Notes under the pieces: generated by a model | The model's database searches: none | Seen by the model: the letters and a program-made list of their open reading frames with translations, nothing else | Told to the model about the DNA's origin: nothing | Program-made: the position numbers and the translations under genes | Origin: Ulva prolifera | Lineage: Eukaryota > Chlorophyta > Ulvophyceae > Ulvales > Ulvaceae | Length of the DNA: 64,000 nucleotides | Reading direction: 5' to 3' | NCBI GenBank assembly: GCA_023078555.1 | Contig: CM041197.1 | Coordinates: 1,019,501 to 1,083,500 of the forward strand | Shown here: positions 49,757-61,378 of the stretch, one piece after another | Position numbering within the stretch: the first letter of the stretch is position 1 | How the letters are laid out: every line of letters begins with the position of its first letter

Positions 49757-51338
49757 TCAACCTGCCAAAGACACTGGCACTGTATGTAGACACCTGTATG
49801 TAAGCATCGTAAGCATCGTGGTTTGCGTCAGTGTCAGGCTTGTCTCGGACACAGCATAGAACGCCCCGGCTAAGGCACATCTGTGTCAATGTAATGAAGT
49901 GGAGGCTGCAGTAAAAATATGGTGCACCATATGGCCATTGTACTGCAGACTCGAAATTGAAAATGGTGGCCATTGTGTTCACCACGTTCCCATCGGTGAT
50001 GCCACGTGCAGGATCACTGTGGCATGCCGGTGCATTGTACCTGATTCACCGGTCCGGTACCGGGGGTCCCGGTCCGGGATGCTGACATGATGTTCACGTG
50101 GCGCCGTGACCCTTTTCGATTGACCCATGCACATGCGAGCCGGCCACGTTCGCGCAGGCGCAGTCTCATCGCAGCGGCTGCGCCATGTACGCTTTCCAGA
50201 CGGCAAACAAGTGTGGGAGTGTAGTATGCAGCCATCGAGCTCGCGCTGGCGCTAACGCTGGCAGGCAGATGCATGCATTATACCAGGGGACTCGGGCGTT
50301 TCTTTTTTGAGAATTGCAAGCCAGCGCAATGGCAGCAGCGTACTTTTCAGCTGCGGCGAAGTGTCACAACACTGCCTGAGAAGTCCGACGTTTCCTCGAG
50401 GCCTTCTTTCGCTAATTCGGTTTCAGTGTTTGTTTTCTACCGTTCACTCTTTTGTAATACAATCTTTCGCTGTGTTTGTCTATGCCCGTCCACTTTTCTG
50501 TAACAGGCCTTGGACGTGGGACTTTTCCTCGATACAGTTGTGATCCTGAAGCATCGGTGCCGCAGCTTGCGTGTGACCAGAAAGTGCTATCATCGGCTGT
50601 GAGGTGCGGGCGCACCTGTATCTGTGAGATAAATGCACTCCCGGCGCCGGCCGCACACGCGAATGTTGGTGCAAGTCGCGACGCCTGTCGGAACGTCATG
50701 CAACCGCTGGTATCTCAGATACATGTTGGCGAAGGTGAGCTTGTATGCGTGCATGCGGCGCGACAGAGGTGCGGCGCCGGCGCCACGCCAGCTGGCCGGC
50801 GCGCCACCGTGTGGAAGTTCTTGGTGTGCGCAAAAGTGCGTCCTCTCGAGGCCTCGTGCATTGCGGCTCACACTGTCGGCGTTCACTGCGAATCACTGTC
50901 GTTCAACGGCAGCTCTAATTACAAAAGAGTCAACGGGAGAAGACAAACACCAAAACCGAGTCTCTGAGATTCGTAAGTACTTGTCTCCGGGTGCCGTGCT
51001 CATTACAGTCTTACAAAAGGCACTGATGACCCAGAAGTAACAGGAACGTCACATACGCGCGTTCAAGTTATGCAGCGGGTGCAACAAAATACAAAAAACG
51101 AATTTCCTGCGAAGCTTCGATCAGAATCTCACTTATCTCGTGATACGTGCACTATCCTGTGGCCACATGTGGGAGCAGATCACCCGTGAGCGTCCCGGAA
51201 GTTCGCCGACGTCGACAGCGCCATCCGCATGGCCGCATGCACATGGCGGCAGTCAACATATGAAGTGTATTACGGAAGTGTGAACGGGAATAGACAAACG
51301 CACCAAACGAATCTTTACCGAATGAACGTCAGTATACT
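49757..51338. other. Intergenic, 5' side of P-C, with family D fragments
   Basis: Family D non-LTR pieces lie at about 50412-50457 and 50470-50505 (plus) and at about 50928-50965 and 51275-51310 (minus). A GC-rich stretch near 50.76-50.85 kb resembles 34.65-34.71 kb upstream of P-B (shared words GGCCGGCGCG and TTCTTGGTGTG). No exon established. Confidence 0.45.
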
Positions 51339-51352
51339 ATATATATGTTCCA

Positions 51353-51400
51353 TTCGGTTTCAGTGTTTGTTTTCTCCCGTTCACTCTTTTGTAATATCAC
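51353..51400 (+). repeat. Family D non-LTR fragment, 48 bp
   Basis: TTCGGTTTCAGTGTTTG through CTCTTTTGTAATATCAC, between exact 14-bp duplications ATATATATGTTCCA (51339-51352, 51401-51414). Confidence 0.8.
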
Positions 51401-51581
51401 ATATATATGTTCCACGACAGAAGAGTGGACGAATCCAGAAAAACAGAGCACAGAAGTTTTGTCTGAATCAGAGAGTCGACGGGTGTGTGCAGACACAGCA
51501 TCCTATGACACAAATCTGTCTAGTCAGGGTCCGCTGTCAACACATCCGCGTAACTCAGCAGCAGACCCACGAGCGGCCGCC

Positions 51582-51620
51582 TATCTTAAGCTCCGTCCGT
51601 TCACTCTTTTGTAATTTTGA
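51582..51620 (+). repeat. Family D non-LTR fragment, 39 bp
   Basis: Contains CCGTTCACTCTTTTGTAAT between exact 13-bp duplications ACGAGCGGCCGCC (51569-51581, 51621-51633). The shortest insertion with clear duplications in the window. Confidence 0.8.
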
Positions 51621-51939
51621 ACGAGCGGCCGCCCACTCAGACCGCACGCGCCTATCAGATGTACATGCTACCGTCAATGTCGCCGAAAGCGGCCCGTACC
51701 TCGGTCTGCAAGCCCCCGACACATGCGCGCACCACTAGCCCCGGATTCTTGCGTGGTGGGCCGGCGCTGCCAGCTTGGGCCGCTGCGGCCGCGCGGGCGA
51801 CAGACCTGTTTTCATGTCTGCAGTGACGGCCCAGGGCTGCGTCTGTTTGGGGCTGGTGAGAGGGCTGGTGCGCAAGGGGGGGTGTGGGCTGCGTGTTCGG
51901 TGGGTGGCTGTCATGGTGGGAGCACACACACAGGCGCCC

Positions 51940-52353
51940 GTGTGTGTTACAACAGAAAAAGCCGGAGGGGCCGACTCGGTATCGGATAGCACCGCCAGGA
52001 CCAAGAGGGAGAGCACAAACAACGCAATGCGCACGCAACAGGAGAGCCACAGCCAAATTCAAGGCAAAACAAGCACCCACAAATTCCCACACTCGCACGC
52101 ACTCCAACACGCACCCAACCCCACACGCACCTCCACACGCACCCACCCCCGCACGCGCCCAGACACCGACACCCGACCGACGCACCGAAACCCGCACGCC
52201 GCGCAGACCCCACCCCAACACACACACACACCCCTGTGCCAACACGCTGCACGACCCCGCCACCCTCGCGGCCGCGGCAGCCCCAGGCGGCGGCCTGGCC
52301 GGTGCCTGCCCCACGCGGAAGCCGCCGGGGCCCCCCAGGGCCCCACCCCAGGG

Positions 52354-52452
<99 letters not shown>

Positions 52453-52542
52453 GGCGTGTGCTGCTTGTGGCTTGTTGCGTGGTGTGCGGTTCCCCTGGTT
52501 GCTGCTTGCGGTGCTACCTGCCGTGCTTGCTTTGTCCTTGCA
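51940..52542. mobile_element. Inverted composite of two LINE 3' ends sharing one target duplication
   Basis: The left part is antisense, with a 3' end read from the left as GTTACAACAGAAAAAGCC (subfamily C). The right part is sense subfamily A, ending CTTTGTCCTTGCA. One exact 14-bp duplication, ACACACAGGCGCCC, flanks the whole (51926-51939, 52543-52556). A (TG)48 microsatellite (52355-52450) lies between the two parts. Confidence 0.7.
52355..52450 (+). repeat. (TG)48 microsatellite
   Basis: 96 bp of uninterrupted TG. It drives long artefactual reading frames on both strands. Confidence 0.98.
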
Positions 52543-52556
52543 ACACACAGGCGCCC

Positions 52557-54241
52557 ACGCCCACAGCCACCGGAACCACCACCCCCAGCTCAGCACCACA
52601 GCCTCGTAGGCACTCGCATCCAAGTGCCAAAACCAATGACATGCAGACAGCCACAACAACTTTGGGGAGATCTCAGCCCCCCCCAGCGCAATTCATCCCA
52701 TCCCTCACCAATCCTCTACGACAGCATGCGCACCTTCTCCCATACCCGTGAGCCCAGACCCCCGCACCCACCCTCCGCCCCCCATGCCCGCAGCCCCCAG
52801 CTGCACCATCGGGACAGACGACATGCCTACGCATGGCCCGGTAGGGGGCCCACGCTGCGGCATGCCGAGCATGAGGCCGGTGCTGGTGTGTCGCAGTGGC
52901 GTCACAGCTCTGATTGCAGATACATGCGGGCTCGCTTAGGGCGGTCCGGATGCAAAGTCGTGCAACGGCAAACTTGCTCAGGCTTGCAGGAATTTCGACT
53001 GGCAAATGCTTCTCTGGCCATGAAAATGGTTACAGTCGTCCATCTTGTCCAGGCCGTGATACTGCAGCTGGTTACCACTCGAACCTGAGAACCCTTTAAA
53101 TCAGTCCATGCACACATGAAGCCCTCCATCCAGCCTTGCCCTTGATGCGCAATAACATTATGTTAACATGCAGAGTCGGCAAAGCATGACATTTGTGCGC
53201 ACGTGTGTCTCCGTGTGGATCAGGGGATGCGGTTTTGGGAGTGGGCTTGCGTGTGGGAACTTGTAGGGCTGGAGGCAGCCGGCCGGCCGGCTGCCTCCAG
53301 CCCCACAAGCCCGCGGGCGCTCCGGTCAGGCCATCTTGCACAGCTCTGCCAGCGGAGGCTTCCTCCTGGGCATGCACGTTTGCAGATGTTCTAGGCGTGC
53401 ATGTGGAGTGTGTTACAACGCTGGAGGTGTGACACAATCCGAGAGGCCGGTGGCGCCGCCAGGGCCACGCACAAGCACAAACGCAACCAGTGACGGCGGA
53501 TGCCGACCCATATCAAACACGGCCACGGCTCTCCAGCGCAGCCCTAAGGCTACACATATCAGACTTTGCAGTACCCACACATCAGACCAGCACGCAAATT
53601 GGCACATTCCCTTTCGCACATGCACACGAACCCCCACGCTCACACACTCGAATCACACGCCGACCCGGCCCCACGCACAGAACGACCGCGCCGATGGCCC
53701 AAGCTGGCAGCATGTTCACGAAGCTGTGCCTGTATTCACTGCAGCTGTCGCATTGGTGATTCGGTTTATTTATGTCGTCACGCCGGTGCTACCTGCCTTC
53801 TCGACTTTGGTCGCCGTGTGACACGCACTCACAGCATCACCTGTGACAGCCGTGCCTGAGGCGGCCAACCATGCGACAGGCCTGGCCCAGGCTTCTCACC
53901 ACAGCGGGCAGCATCTACATTCCACTCCGACGCACAGTCTGGAGCCCCAACACGCCTGCAGCGTAGGGACGCAACCGCAGCGGCAGAACATGCAAACCAC
54001 CCACTGCGTCAAGGCTCGGCTGTCGAGAGCGCAAGGCGTCCAAGCGTTGAGCCACCAGCTCCAGGCCATGCGGACATCGACATCACTGGAAGGCGCCCAC
54101 AGTGCATGAGGCAGCGCATGGTGCACTAGGGACCGTTGGGCCCGGGTACCAATTGAGAGATGCATGCGAAGCTTCCGAAGTCTGAGTGAGGCCTGGAGTT
54201 GCAATTGCACTTGCCAAAAGACATGTGCATGGCAGCTGTCC
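52557..54241. other. Intergenic, 3' of M8-C
   Basis: No gene supported. It contains a 50-nt inverted repeat at 53260-53309 with one mismatched pair (centre GGCCGGCC). A subfamily C LINE-like end at about 53410 reads GTGTTACAACGCTGGAGG and then GGTGGCGCCGCCAGGGCC. Confidence 0.5.
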
Positions 54242-57200
54242 TCATTGTTCACTTGAAGAGGGATTGACGGGTGCGCCTGGTTCCTGAGAAGTGCATGGGG
54301 TGCCCTTGCCGGTGTCCCCGACTGACCACTCACCACAGTCCGGCACGCCACAGACGCCAGACGGTGGGCACGGTGTCCCCTGCATGCAGCCAACTCATCA
54401 GACTCCTCGAAGGCAAGTCACCTGTGGCATGACCTCGAGGCTTGTAGCTGGAACGCGCAACGTACCGCCGCATTGCACCAGCAGCGACCACTGCCAGTGC
54501 TCAATGACACAGCATACGTGGTGTTAATTTCAAAGACTTATGTCTCGCTTACTGCACTAGTATTAGTGGAGCAGCACTCTGCATGTGCACAACTGTTGCA
54601 GCGATTGTAGCATTTGTTGGGGAAAAGGCACATGCTCCGAGATGCCGTGCTCTGCTACATGTGGTTCTTGCACCAACACAACATGTCCTGACTCCAAGCT
54701 GAAGGTAAGCAACCCGGAGGGATGACAATGTAAAGCTTGCACAGTTGAGGCATCGTCAATATTCACCAGCTGCAGGGGTTGAGCTGTGGGCGCACGTCTG
54801 GACAACTGGAGGTGCACAAAGGGATCGTGCAGTCATCACCGCCCCAGCCAATGTGGCAGAAGCAGACGCCTTGAAAGCAGTCTCCCCGACCGTTGCAGTC
54901 ATTCAGTTCGGGTGTGGCGCACATCAGGAGCCCGGGGCTGCCGCACATCAGCTCGTCAGGAGGACAGCCATCGAAAAATTCTGCATGCATGGCAGAAACC
55001 TGAAGCGCTGTGCCACTGTGCCCGCCCTATGCATCATGGACGTTCACCAGCATGTGTTTTCAGGAGTAGTGCTACTGTGTGGACACCGACTGACGCGGAA
55101 TGCCAGTCCGATGGCCCGCACTGGCAGCCTCTACTTCGTCCACACAGCAGTGCCGCAAGGGATCTACGCTGGAGCAGGTCTGCAACAACAGCAAATGCCA
55201 TGCTTCCGGTGCATAGACTCTCACAAAAGTGGTAATAAATATGCCATGGCCTTTATCAACAGCAGATGCCATCTGCTGTTGATAAAGAACTACTATCAGT
55301 GATAGTAGTTCTTGCAGAGCTGGCGAAGTGAGGGCAGACCTGTGCAGCGCAGACCTTCGAGCATCACCTCTCCTGCGTCGGAGCAGCGGAAGTCTGGCTG
55401 ACACAGGACCTCCCGCTGGACGTTGTCGACGTCCAGTTCGTTGATGCACCGGGCACCAGGAGCAGCTTGACACTCGAGTGTTTTACCGCTGTATTCCTGG
55501 AACCATTTGCATGCTCATCTATCAGGTGCACATATGCAATGCTAAGGTCCCCGCTAAAACATGTTTGCAGAAAGCGCAGGCTTGTGCAGGCCAGACAGCT
55601 GGCAGGCAAACACGTAGGGACGCTTCATCAAGCACACATCAGTACCTCTCTGCGACAGTCCGTAACCAAGATTAGTGTCTGGATGCATTCACATGATGCC
55701 TGTGGCCATTTGCACATTGGTTGACATCTCTCGCCGCACATCCCTTGGCGCCGCAACAGCACAGTGCTGTGATGCATGTACACGTGCCAACAGCACGCAC
55801 TAATACAGGCGCAAGAATTTGGATTGAATCGGTACAGAATTGCTGCGCGGCTAGTGCAATCGCGGGGCCCATAGTGGCAACGCAGTGCGACACCGAAGAC
55901 CTAGCGGCGAGCACACCAGGTCCACAGTGAAGATGTCATCGTAGACTTGATCCGCGAATTTACGGAGCGGCTGGCAGACCCCTTGTCCTGAAAAGTCGCG
56001 AAAGCATGCAGAGTTCCCCGCGTCCTTGGGCAAACACAGGAACTGGCCTGCGACGGGATCAGCGAGTGCGTCTTCAGTTGTGCCGTTGACGAAAGGGCAG
56101 CCCGCTTGGTAGCCGTACGAGTTGAAGCCCCCGCTGCCATACTTCACATCGTACCTGCATGCATTGATTCGATTTGGGTTCAACTGCAACTGCCTTCAGC
56201 TTGTACACAAACAGGGAGGCGGGTTCTGTGTTGCGCCAGTGTGGCATAGCAGTGCTCGCGTCGTTGGATCTCTACAGTATCGATATGGCCTGATTGTTCC
56301 TTGGGTGAGGCTACATCAGATCAAAGGACCGGTCGTCTGCAGGGTGTAGATCTACATCTAGATGAGATGACATGCACCCGGGTCCCCACCAGCCTGAGTA
56401 CAGCATGTCCGCGAGGACGTGTTTTGGTCAACTCAGCTGGCAGCATTCGGGATGAAATCTCTGCACCATGCTAACACATGCACACATGTGTACACTTCAT
56501 GGACATTGTGCTCAACAGCTATTGGTGTTAGCCTATCACCAATGAGAATGACTGCAAATGGAGCGGCGTACCAGCCAGTGTCTTGCATTGCCCCCAGAAC
56601 TATGTCTGTCATAGCCTCACGGCCGTAATGAACTCTTTGAAAGCTGAACCCAGCTCGCATGAGCGCACCCTGCAGCGATCGATCCTGTCCACACAAAGCG
56701 TCCGTAAATGCTGCATCCGCATGTTCTGGAATGTGATAGACATTTTGAATTGCACTGTTATTTGAGATGTACAAGCAACGCCTGTACACACGCACAGAAT
56801 CTACGCCTCCGAGCTGCAACCGCGCATGAAGTGGGATCCATGCTTGTGTGTTAAACAGCGCCGCCACAGCGCCGATATCAACATACAGGGAAGCAGATTG
56901 TGGCCTTGAAAGCTGTGGCTGCACATAGCGCTGTGCGGCACGCATGCCCTGTAGCACGTCACAGCATGCACATGCATGCACACGCCTCTCCCCCCAATGC
57001 CGTGACGCACGCTGTAGTGCCGCATAGACAAGTGCTCCACGTAGTCATCCATCAGCACGCCCTCCATCTCAGGGCAGCCAAAGTGCAGGCGAGCCTCCCG
57101 CAGCGCGTTGGGCGTGATGAGGGCTTTGTACTCCCCAACACCTACCGGGCCGACCACCCCCAGCGCCTCCTCTGCAGTGACCGTCCGGATGACATCATCT

Positions 57201-60200
57201 AAACTCTCTGCCCCGATCCACGAATCAAACCGTTCGAACTCGAGCCCCTGCACCTTGGATGGCCATTGACCATCGCGCGTTCAATCCGGAGATCTGCGGA
57301 GCATTGCTTCCCGGGGATGATGCAGGTGCAGTAGTGTACGTGTGTACCACATGAAGCACTGCACGTTTGAATCACACACATCCTCAACGCATTGTGTTGG
57401 GTTCAGGGCTCTACATCCCGATCGGTTTCCCGATAAATTTTTTTGAAAAAGGGCAAATAACCGACGGTGAGGGAAGCGAGCCGTCGGGTTTCCCGGCAAG
57501 CCAGGGGGGTGCCGGCGGGCGTGCCCGCCGGCTGCCAATGGTGCTTTTCGGGATCCCCGACAAACGCCGACAGCTTGTCGGGATCCCGAAATCCTGTCGG
57601 CCCTGGTCCCGACAACTTGGCGGGCCTGAAGGCACCTGATACATGTTGCAATGAGAGAGTATTCACCAGTTGAGTCACAACAATGTTGCTTGCTGCTTGC
57701 GCATTGCGAGAATGACCTTGCATCCGTTCGGGTTCATTGGTACCGGTCGACCGGTTCGGAATCCTTGACGCGCGATTCGATCCTTGACGTCATGGCGTCA
57801 AGGATCGAAACTTCTGCATCAGCCGACCACGGCAGCAACGAAGCCAGTTGTTCGAAGAAATTGGCTGCAGAAAGCTAATACTAAATACTAATGCAAATCA
57901 CCCGGAAATTGTGTTTGACACCACCGACAGAACCTGAGGAGGTCGGCGGGCAACCCGACATCAAACAGGCTACTCGCCGGGGCCAGCCCGACCAAAAAAG
58001 GGGTATGGCTTCGGTTTTCCCGACCAGAAAAAACCGGCCTGTAGAGCCCTGGTTGGGTTTGGCCCTGTCGTACGGCGGCGGGCGTTGTGGTGTGGGTGGT
58101 TGTGATGTGGTGTGTCGGCCGTGGGGTCTGTGCGTGCGTGTGTGGGTTCGGGTTTGTGGGTGTGTGGGTGTGTGGGTGTGTGCTTGGCGGTCTGCGGATC
58201 TGTGTCTTTTGATGCGCCGGTGGTGGGTCTCCTGGGCGTGGTGGGTGTCGCGTGCGTGCGTGTCTGTGTGTTTGCTTCGTCTGTTTGCTTCTGTCGCGGT
58301 GCTGCCCGCCTTGCTGCGTTTGTCCTTCAAGTTGTAACACATCCTCAACGCTATGCCCGGCTGTGTCTAGGACATTTGGACCGATTCCGCAAAATTTGCA
58401 CATATTGATGCTCGTCCAGCCCCACGTGTACAGGTCAGATTCCAGATGCTGTAAGGCAGGCAGCATCATGAACATCGGCAGAGAGGGTATGCCGTAGCCG
58501 CGTGAATGTCACCGATTGCAATCCGATTCAGAGAGGATGCATCAGCCAAAAGCGTGTCAATGCAAGGGCCTGCCAGAGCGCATCAGTGCTGTGGCCCAAA
58601 GCACGACTCGCACCATGTTGTGCAGCATCTCATGTACCACGAACTGCAGCATGCCAGTGAAGAAGAAGTTGGGGTCAGCGTCGCATAGTATCATCTCTCC
58701 GAAGATGGGCCTGCCTGTTTCCGGCTCAAAGTGGACTGCCGTGCCCCACGAGGCGGCGCCGGAGCTGCACGGGAGAGTGCGCCTGCCCGGCACGGTCACC
58801 ACCCTGATGACGATGTCCGCATCATAAGCTGCATGCAGGTGATCTTTGCACATATGGTGTGGTGCATGCATCCGGACGACCGCATACACAGAATGGCATA
58901 CATATGATTGGCCGTTCTAGCTCGTGTCGCTTCACTGTGTGACATCGTGCGGCAGAGTCTACAAGCTAGGGCCCACATGCAGCTTCGACAGCCAAGATCA
59001 TTAGCTTCAACAGTCAAGAGTAGCAGCTTCAACAGCCAAAACTGCTGCAAACTGCAGGTGTAGGCTGAACTCAAGGAGCCGTCGACCAGGAAGACGTCTT
59101 TCTTTTTCGGAACTTTGTGGCTCACCTCCGCCTCCATCTGGCCCCGGTGGAATTGGGTTTGAATCGCTGTCCAGCAAAGAGCCAAAAGCTAATGGCCCAG
59201 AAGGTCTGCGCACCTGCGCAACCCGCAAGCATGTGGTGTTCTAAGATACGGAATTAGCTCTGCCAGAACACCGGACCGCTGTGATGACCTCAGGAAAGAT
59301 TTCCATGCCATTGCACTGCGGCAGTGCAACATGGCAATGGGAGGCACCGTGTGCAGCGCTGCAATCGAGCACAATACATAGATGAGCGGTTGGACCACAT
59401 GCGCAAGAACAGACACAGGAAATCTACATCCGTGCTGCAGGCGGCCCCCACCTGCAGCCCAGCATGCTCACTTCCAAACTTTGAAGCACATGTCTTCATG
59501 GCTCACAATTGCAAGTATACTCAACAGTATGAACCAGCTGCAGACATTCTGTGGCAATCCAGTGATGTGGCCGCTATACGACTGCCACTCATTCCACACC
59601 CATTGCCACGAGTACTCATTCCGAATTCTGAATTTAAAGAGTGTGGTCTTGAGTGCAGGTCAATGGGCGGGCGGGAGACATGACAGGCCTGGCCCCATAA
59701 CCGAAACATTCAGTTATGGGGCCCATGTCTGAAAATTTTCAAAGTGGTTCAGGCGTCAGGAACATGTACAGGTAGATGGTGCTACTGTGGCCTCGAGTGA
59801 TTGTGGCCTTTTATACATATACATGTACCTCGTGGCTAGCACAGCACTGTGGAGCACGCATGTACGTGACACGCACTCGTAGCCATCGTCCCAATAGGCT
59901 GGCGACTGCAGGCATCAGCTCGTCTTGAACGTGGGAGACCAGAACTGGATCCTCCACTGGCCCGAAATCGTAGTAGTAAGCAACTTTGAAAGGTCGTTTC
60001 TCGGACTCCGGAGCCTCGGTCGACAGCTGCCGTCGGTCGCTTGACATGCGGCTTGCCCCAGGTGGCATCGGTCCAGACGTCTGCGTGTTGGACAGCGACC
60101 TGCCGACTCCATGATAAACAGCCGCATCTTCGCTGGTGGCTGATGCAACAGCGGAGACCAGGAGCAAGGTCAGGACACGCAGCAGGCTCAGGGCGTCGCG

Positions 60201-60335
60201 CCCAGGCCTGCGTGCACGCTCGGCTGAGGGGTTTACAGAAGACAGCACGGGAATAGAAGTGTTTTCAGAAGAGCACGGAAGTACAGAACGGGAGTAGACA
60301 AACACGAATCGGCTCGGGGGTTCATCGGGGCGCAC
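54242..60335 (-). CDS. M8-C: leishmanolysin-like secreted zinc metalloprotease, unit C (9 exons)
   Basis: Exons: 60335-59877, 59213-59126, 58828-58614, 57247-57011, 56669-56572, 56154-55917, 55496-55340, 54980-54796, 54379-54242; 604 residues. Hydrophobic signal core LLRVLTLLLVSAVASA begins about 50 residues in, unusually far from the ATG, so the true start may differ; part of that N-terminal extension overlaps a family D repeat (see findings). M8 hallmarks: HEMLH end of exon 3, VEHLSMRH in exon 4, GALM in exon 5, GSGGFNSYGYQAGC and sequon VNGT in exon 6, EGF-like exon 8 (CNGRGDC...CFCHIGWGGDDC), tail CGVPDCGEW...GKGTPC. Intron 3 holds a LINE piece with a hAT insertion. Confidence 0.87.
55251..55313. 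repeat. Two abutting perfect hairpins in M8-C intron 7
   Basis: 55251-55287 has 18-bp arms around one base (CTTTATCAACAGCAGATG and its complement). 55285-55313 has 14-bp arms around one base (AAGAACTACTATCA and its complement). They overlap by three bases and lie 27 bp from exon 7. Confidence 0.9.
57391..58336 (+). mobile_element. 5'-truncated LINE (subfamily B), interrupted by hAT
   Basis: The left stub (57391-57403, ...TGTGTTGGGTT) continues at 58060 (TGGCCCTGTCG) and runs to the 3' end ...CTTCAAGTTGTA. Exact 15-bp duplications ACACATCCTCAACGC flank it (57376-57390, 58337-58351). The reverse complement of 62155-62860 aligns across the hAT gap. It lies in M8-C intron 3. Confidence 0.8.
57404..58051. 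mobile_element. Non-autonomous hAT-type DNA transposon, 648 bp
   Basis: The ends are perfect 12-bp inverted repeats CAGGGCTCTACA, with the CAGGG start typical of hAT. The exact 8-bp duplication GTTGGGTT flanks it (57396-57403, 58052-58059). No transposase. The interior holds several inverted repeats, including TTCGATCCTTGACG and its complement near 57776-57809. Confidence 0.9.
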
Positions 60336-61291
60336 AGCTTGTAGGCCATGGCGTCCTGCAGCACTGCTTTGTCGACGGTCTCGTCCACTCCGACGGTCTG
60401 TGCGTCAAGGACAGGTATATTTTCCGCCGTCACAGTTCTTGGTGTCTCCCGATCGACGGTCAGTGCTGTTTGAGGATCATTATGTGCGTGCAGTTCAATG
60501 GCATGATCGCAGTTCCGCGGGTATCTCCGAGATATCCAACAGATCTAGAGACAACAATCCCCACAGATACCGTCTCGATTCTGTGTCGACTCTCGAGTCG
60601 ACAGAACACTCGGTGATTGAGCTCGCGCCCTTTTGAAGGGAGAAATTGCTGGGAAACTGAAATATAATCAAATGTATCGAGTCACGCCGGTAGCCTGTGC
60701 GGTGATGCACGACGCTGCACATGAAGGCGTGACTGTTTCCATTGACATTTCAGAGCAGTGCGAACTACCACGGGAACATGCATCCCCGAGTTTCCGGCGG
60801 CGTGGAGGGCGGCCGGGACGGCGCGGGCGGTGATTGTACGTTGAAACAATTCGCAGCAGAGAGCATCCGAACAGGAGTTCCCACCGCCACGTGTGCACGA
60901 CTTCGGGACAACTCGAGCTTAAGCCAATTGGTGAACGCCATCATGACGGGGCAGAGCAACATGCTGCTGACGGCTGAGCCTGCAAAGCAGAAATGCCACA
61001 AAAGAGTGGCGGATCTAGATGCGGCATGAGTACGTCTCACATGTCTCTTATATAAGATGTCTCTCATATGAGATGCATGCACATGAATGGCTACTCGGAT
61101 GCGTTCAAGCAAGCGGTTGAACGTGGTACTGAGCAGACTGAGCACCAGCCCGCCACGTCTGAATTGCCTTCTGTTGCCTTGAGAGGGCACGAAGGCCGTG
61201 AAATTGATGGCAATTTGCATGCATGATGTGACATGCTGTACAGCTGTGGGCTAGGCTACAGCGCACGAACGCGGCTGTCCGGTGTGCATGT
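60336..61291. other. Intergenic, 5' side of M8-C
   Basis: No gene recognised. Two adjacent 12-nt palindromes, TCTTATATAAGA and TCTCATATGAGA, lie at about 61046-61073. Confidence 0.45.
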
Positions 61292-61374
61292 GTAAAGTAA
61301 AATAAATCTAAACTTACTGAGCCGTATCCTATTGGACATTGACAACTCCGAGTTAACGGGACCACATATGCCGA
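61292..61374 (-). repeat. Truncated SINE on the minus strand
   Basis: SINE 3' half (reverse of GGACCACATATGCCGA...CTGAGCCG), cut at CATATGCCGA exactly where a LINE end begins. Confidence 0.75.
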
Positions 61375-61378
61375 TGTG

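Noticed and set aside
51775-53088. Long frames through the (TG)48 tract
   Set aside because: Dinucleotide repeats and strand skew keep all frames open; no domain or splice context.
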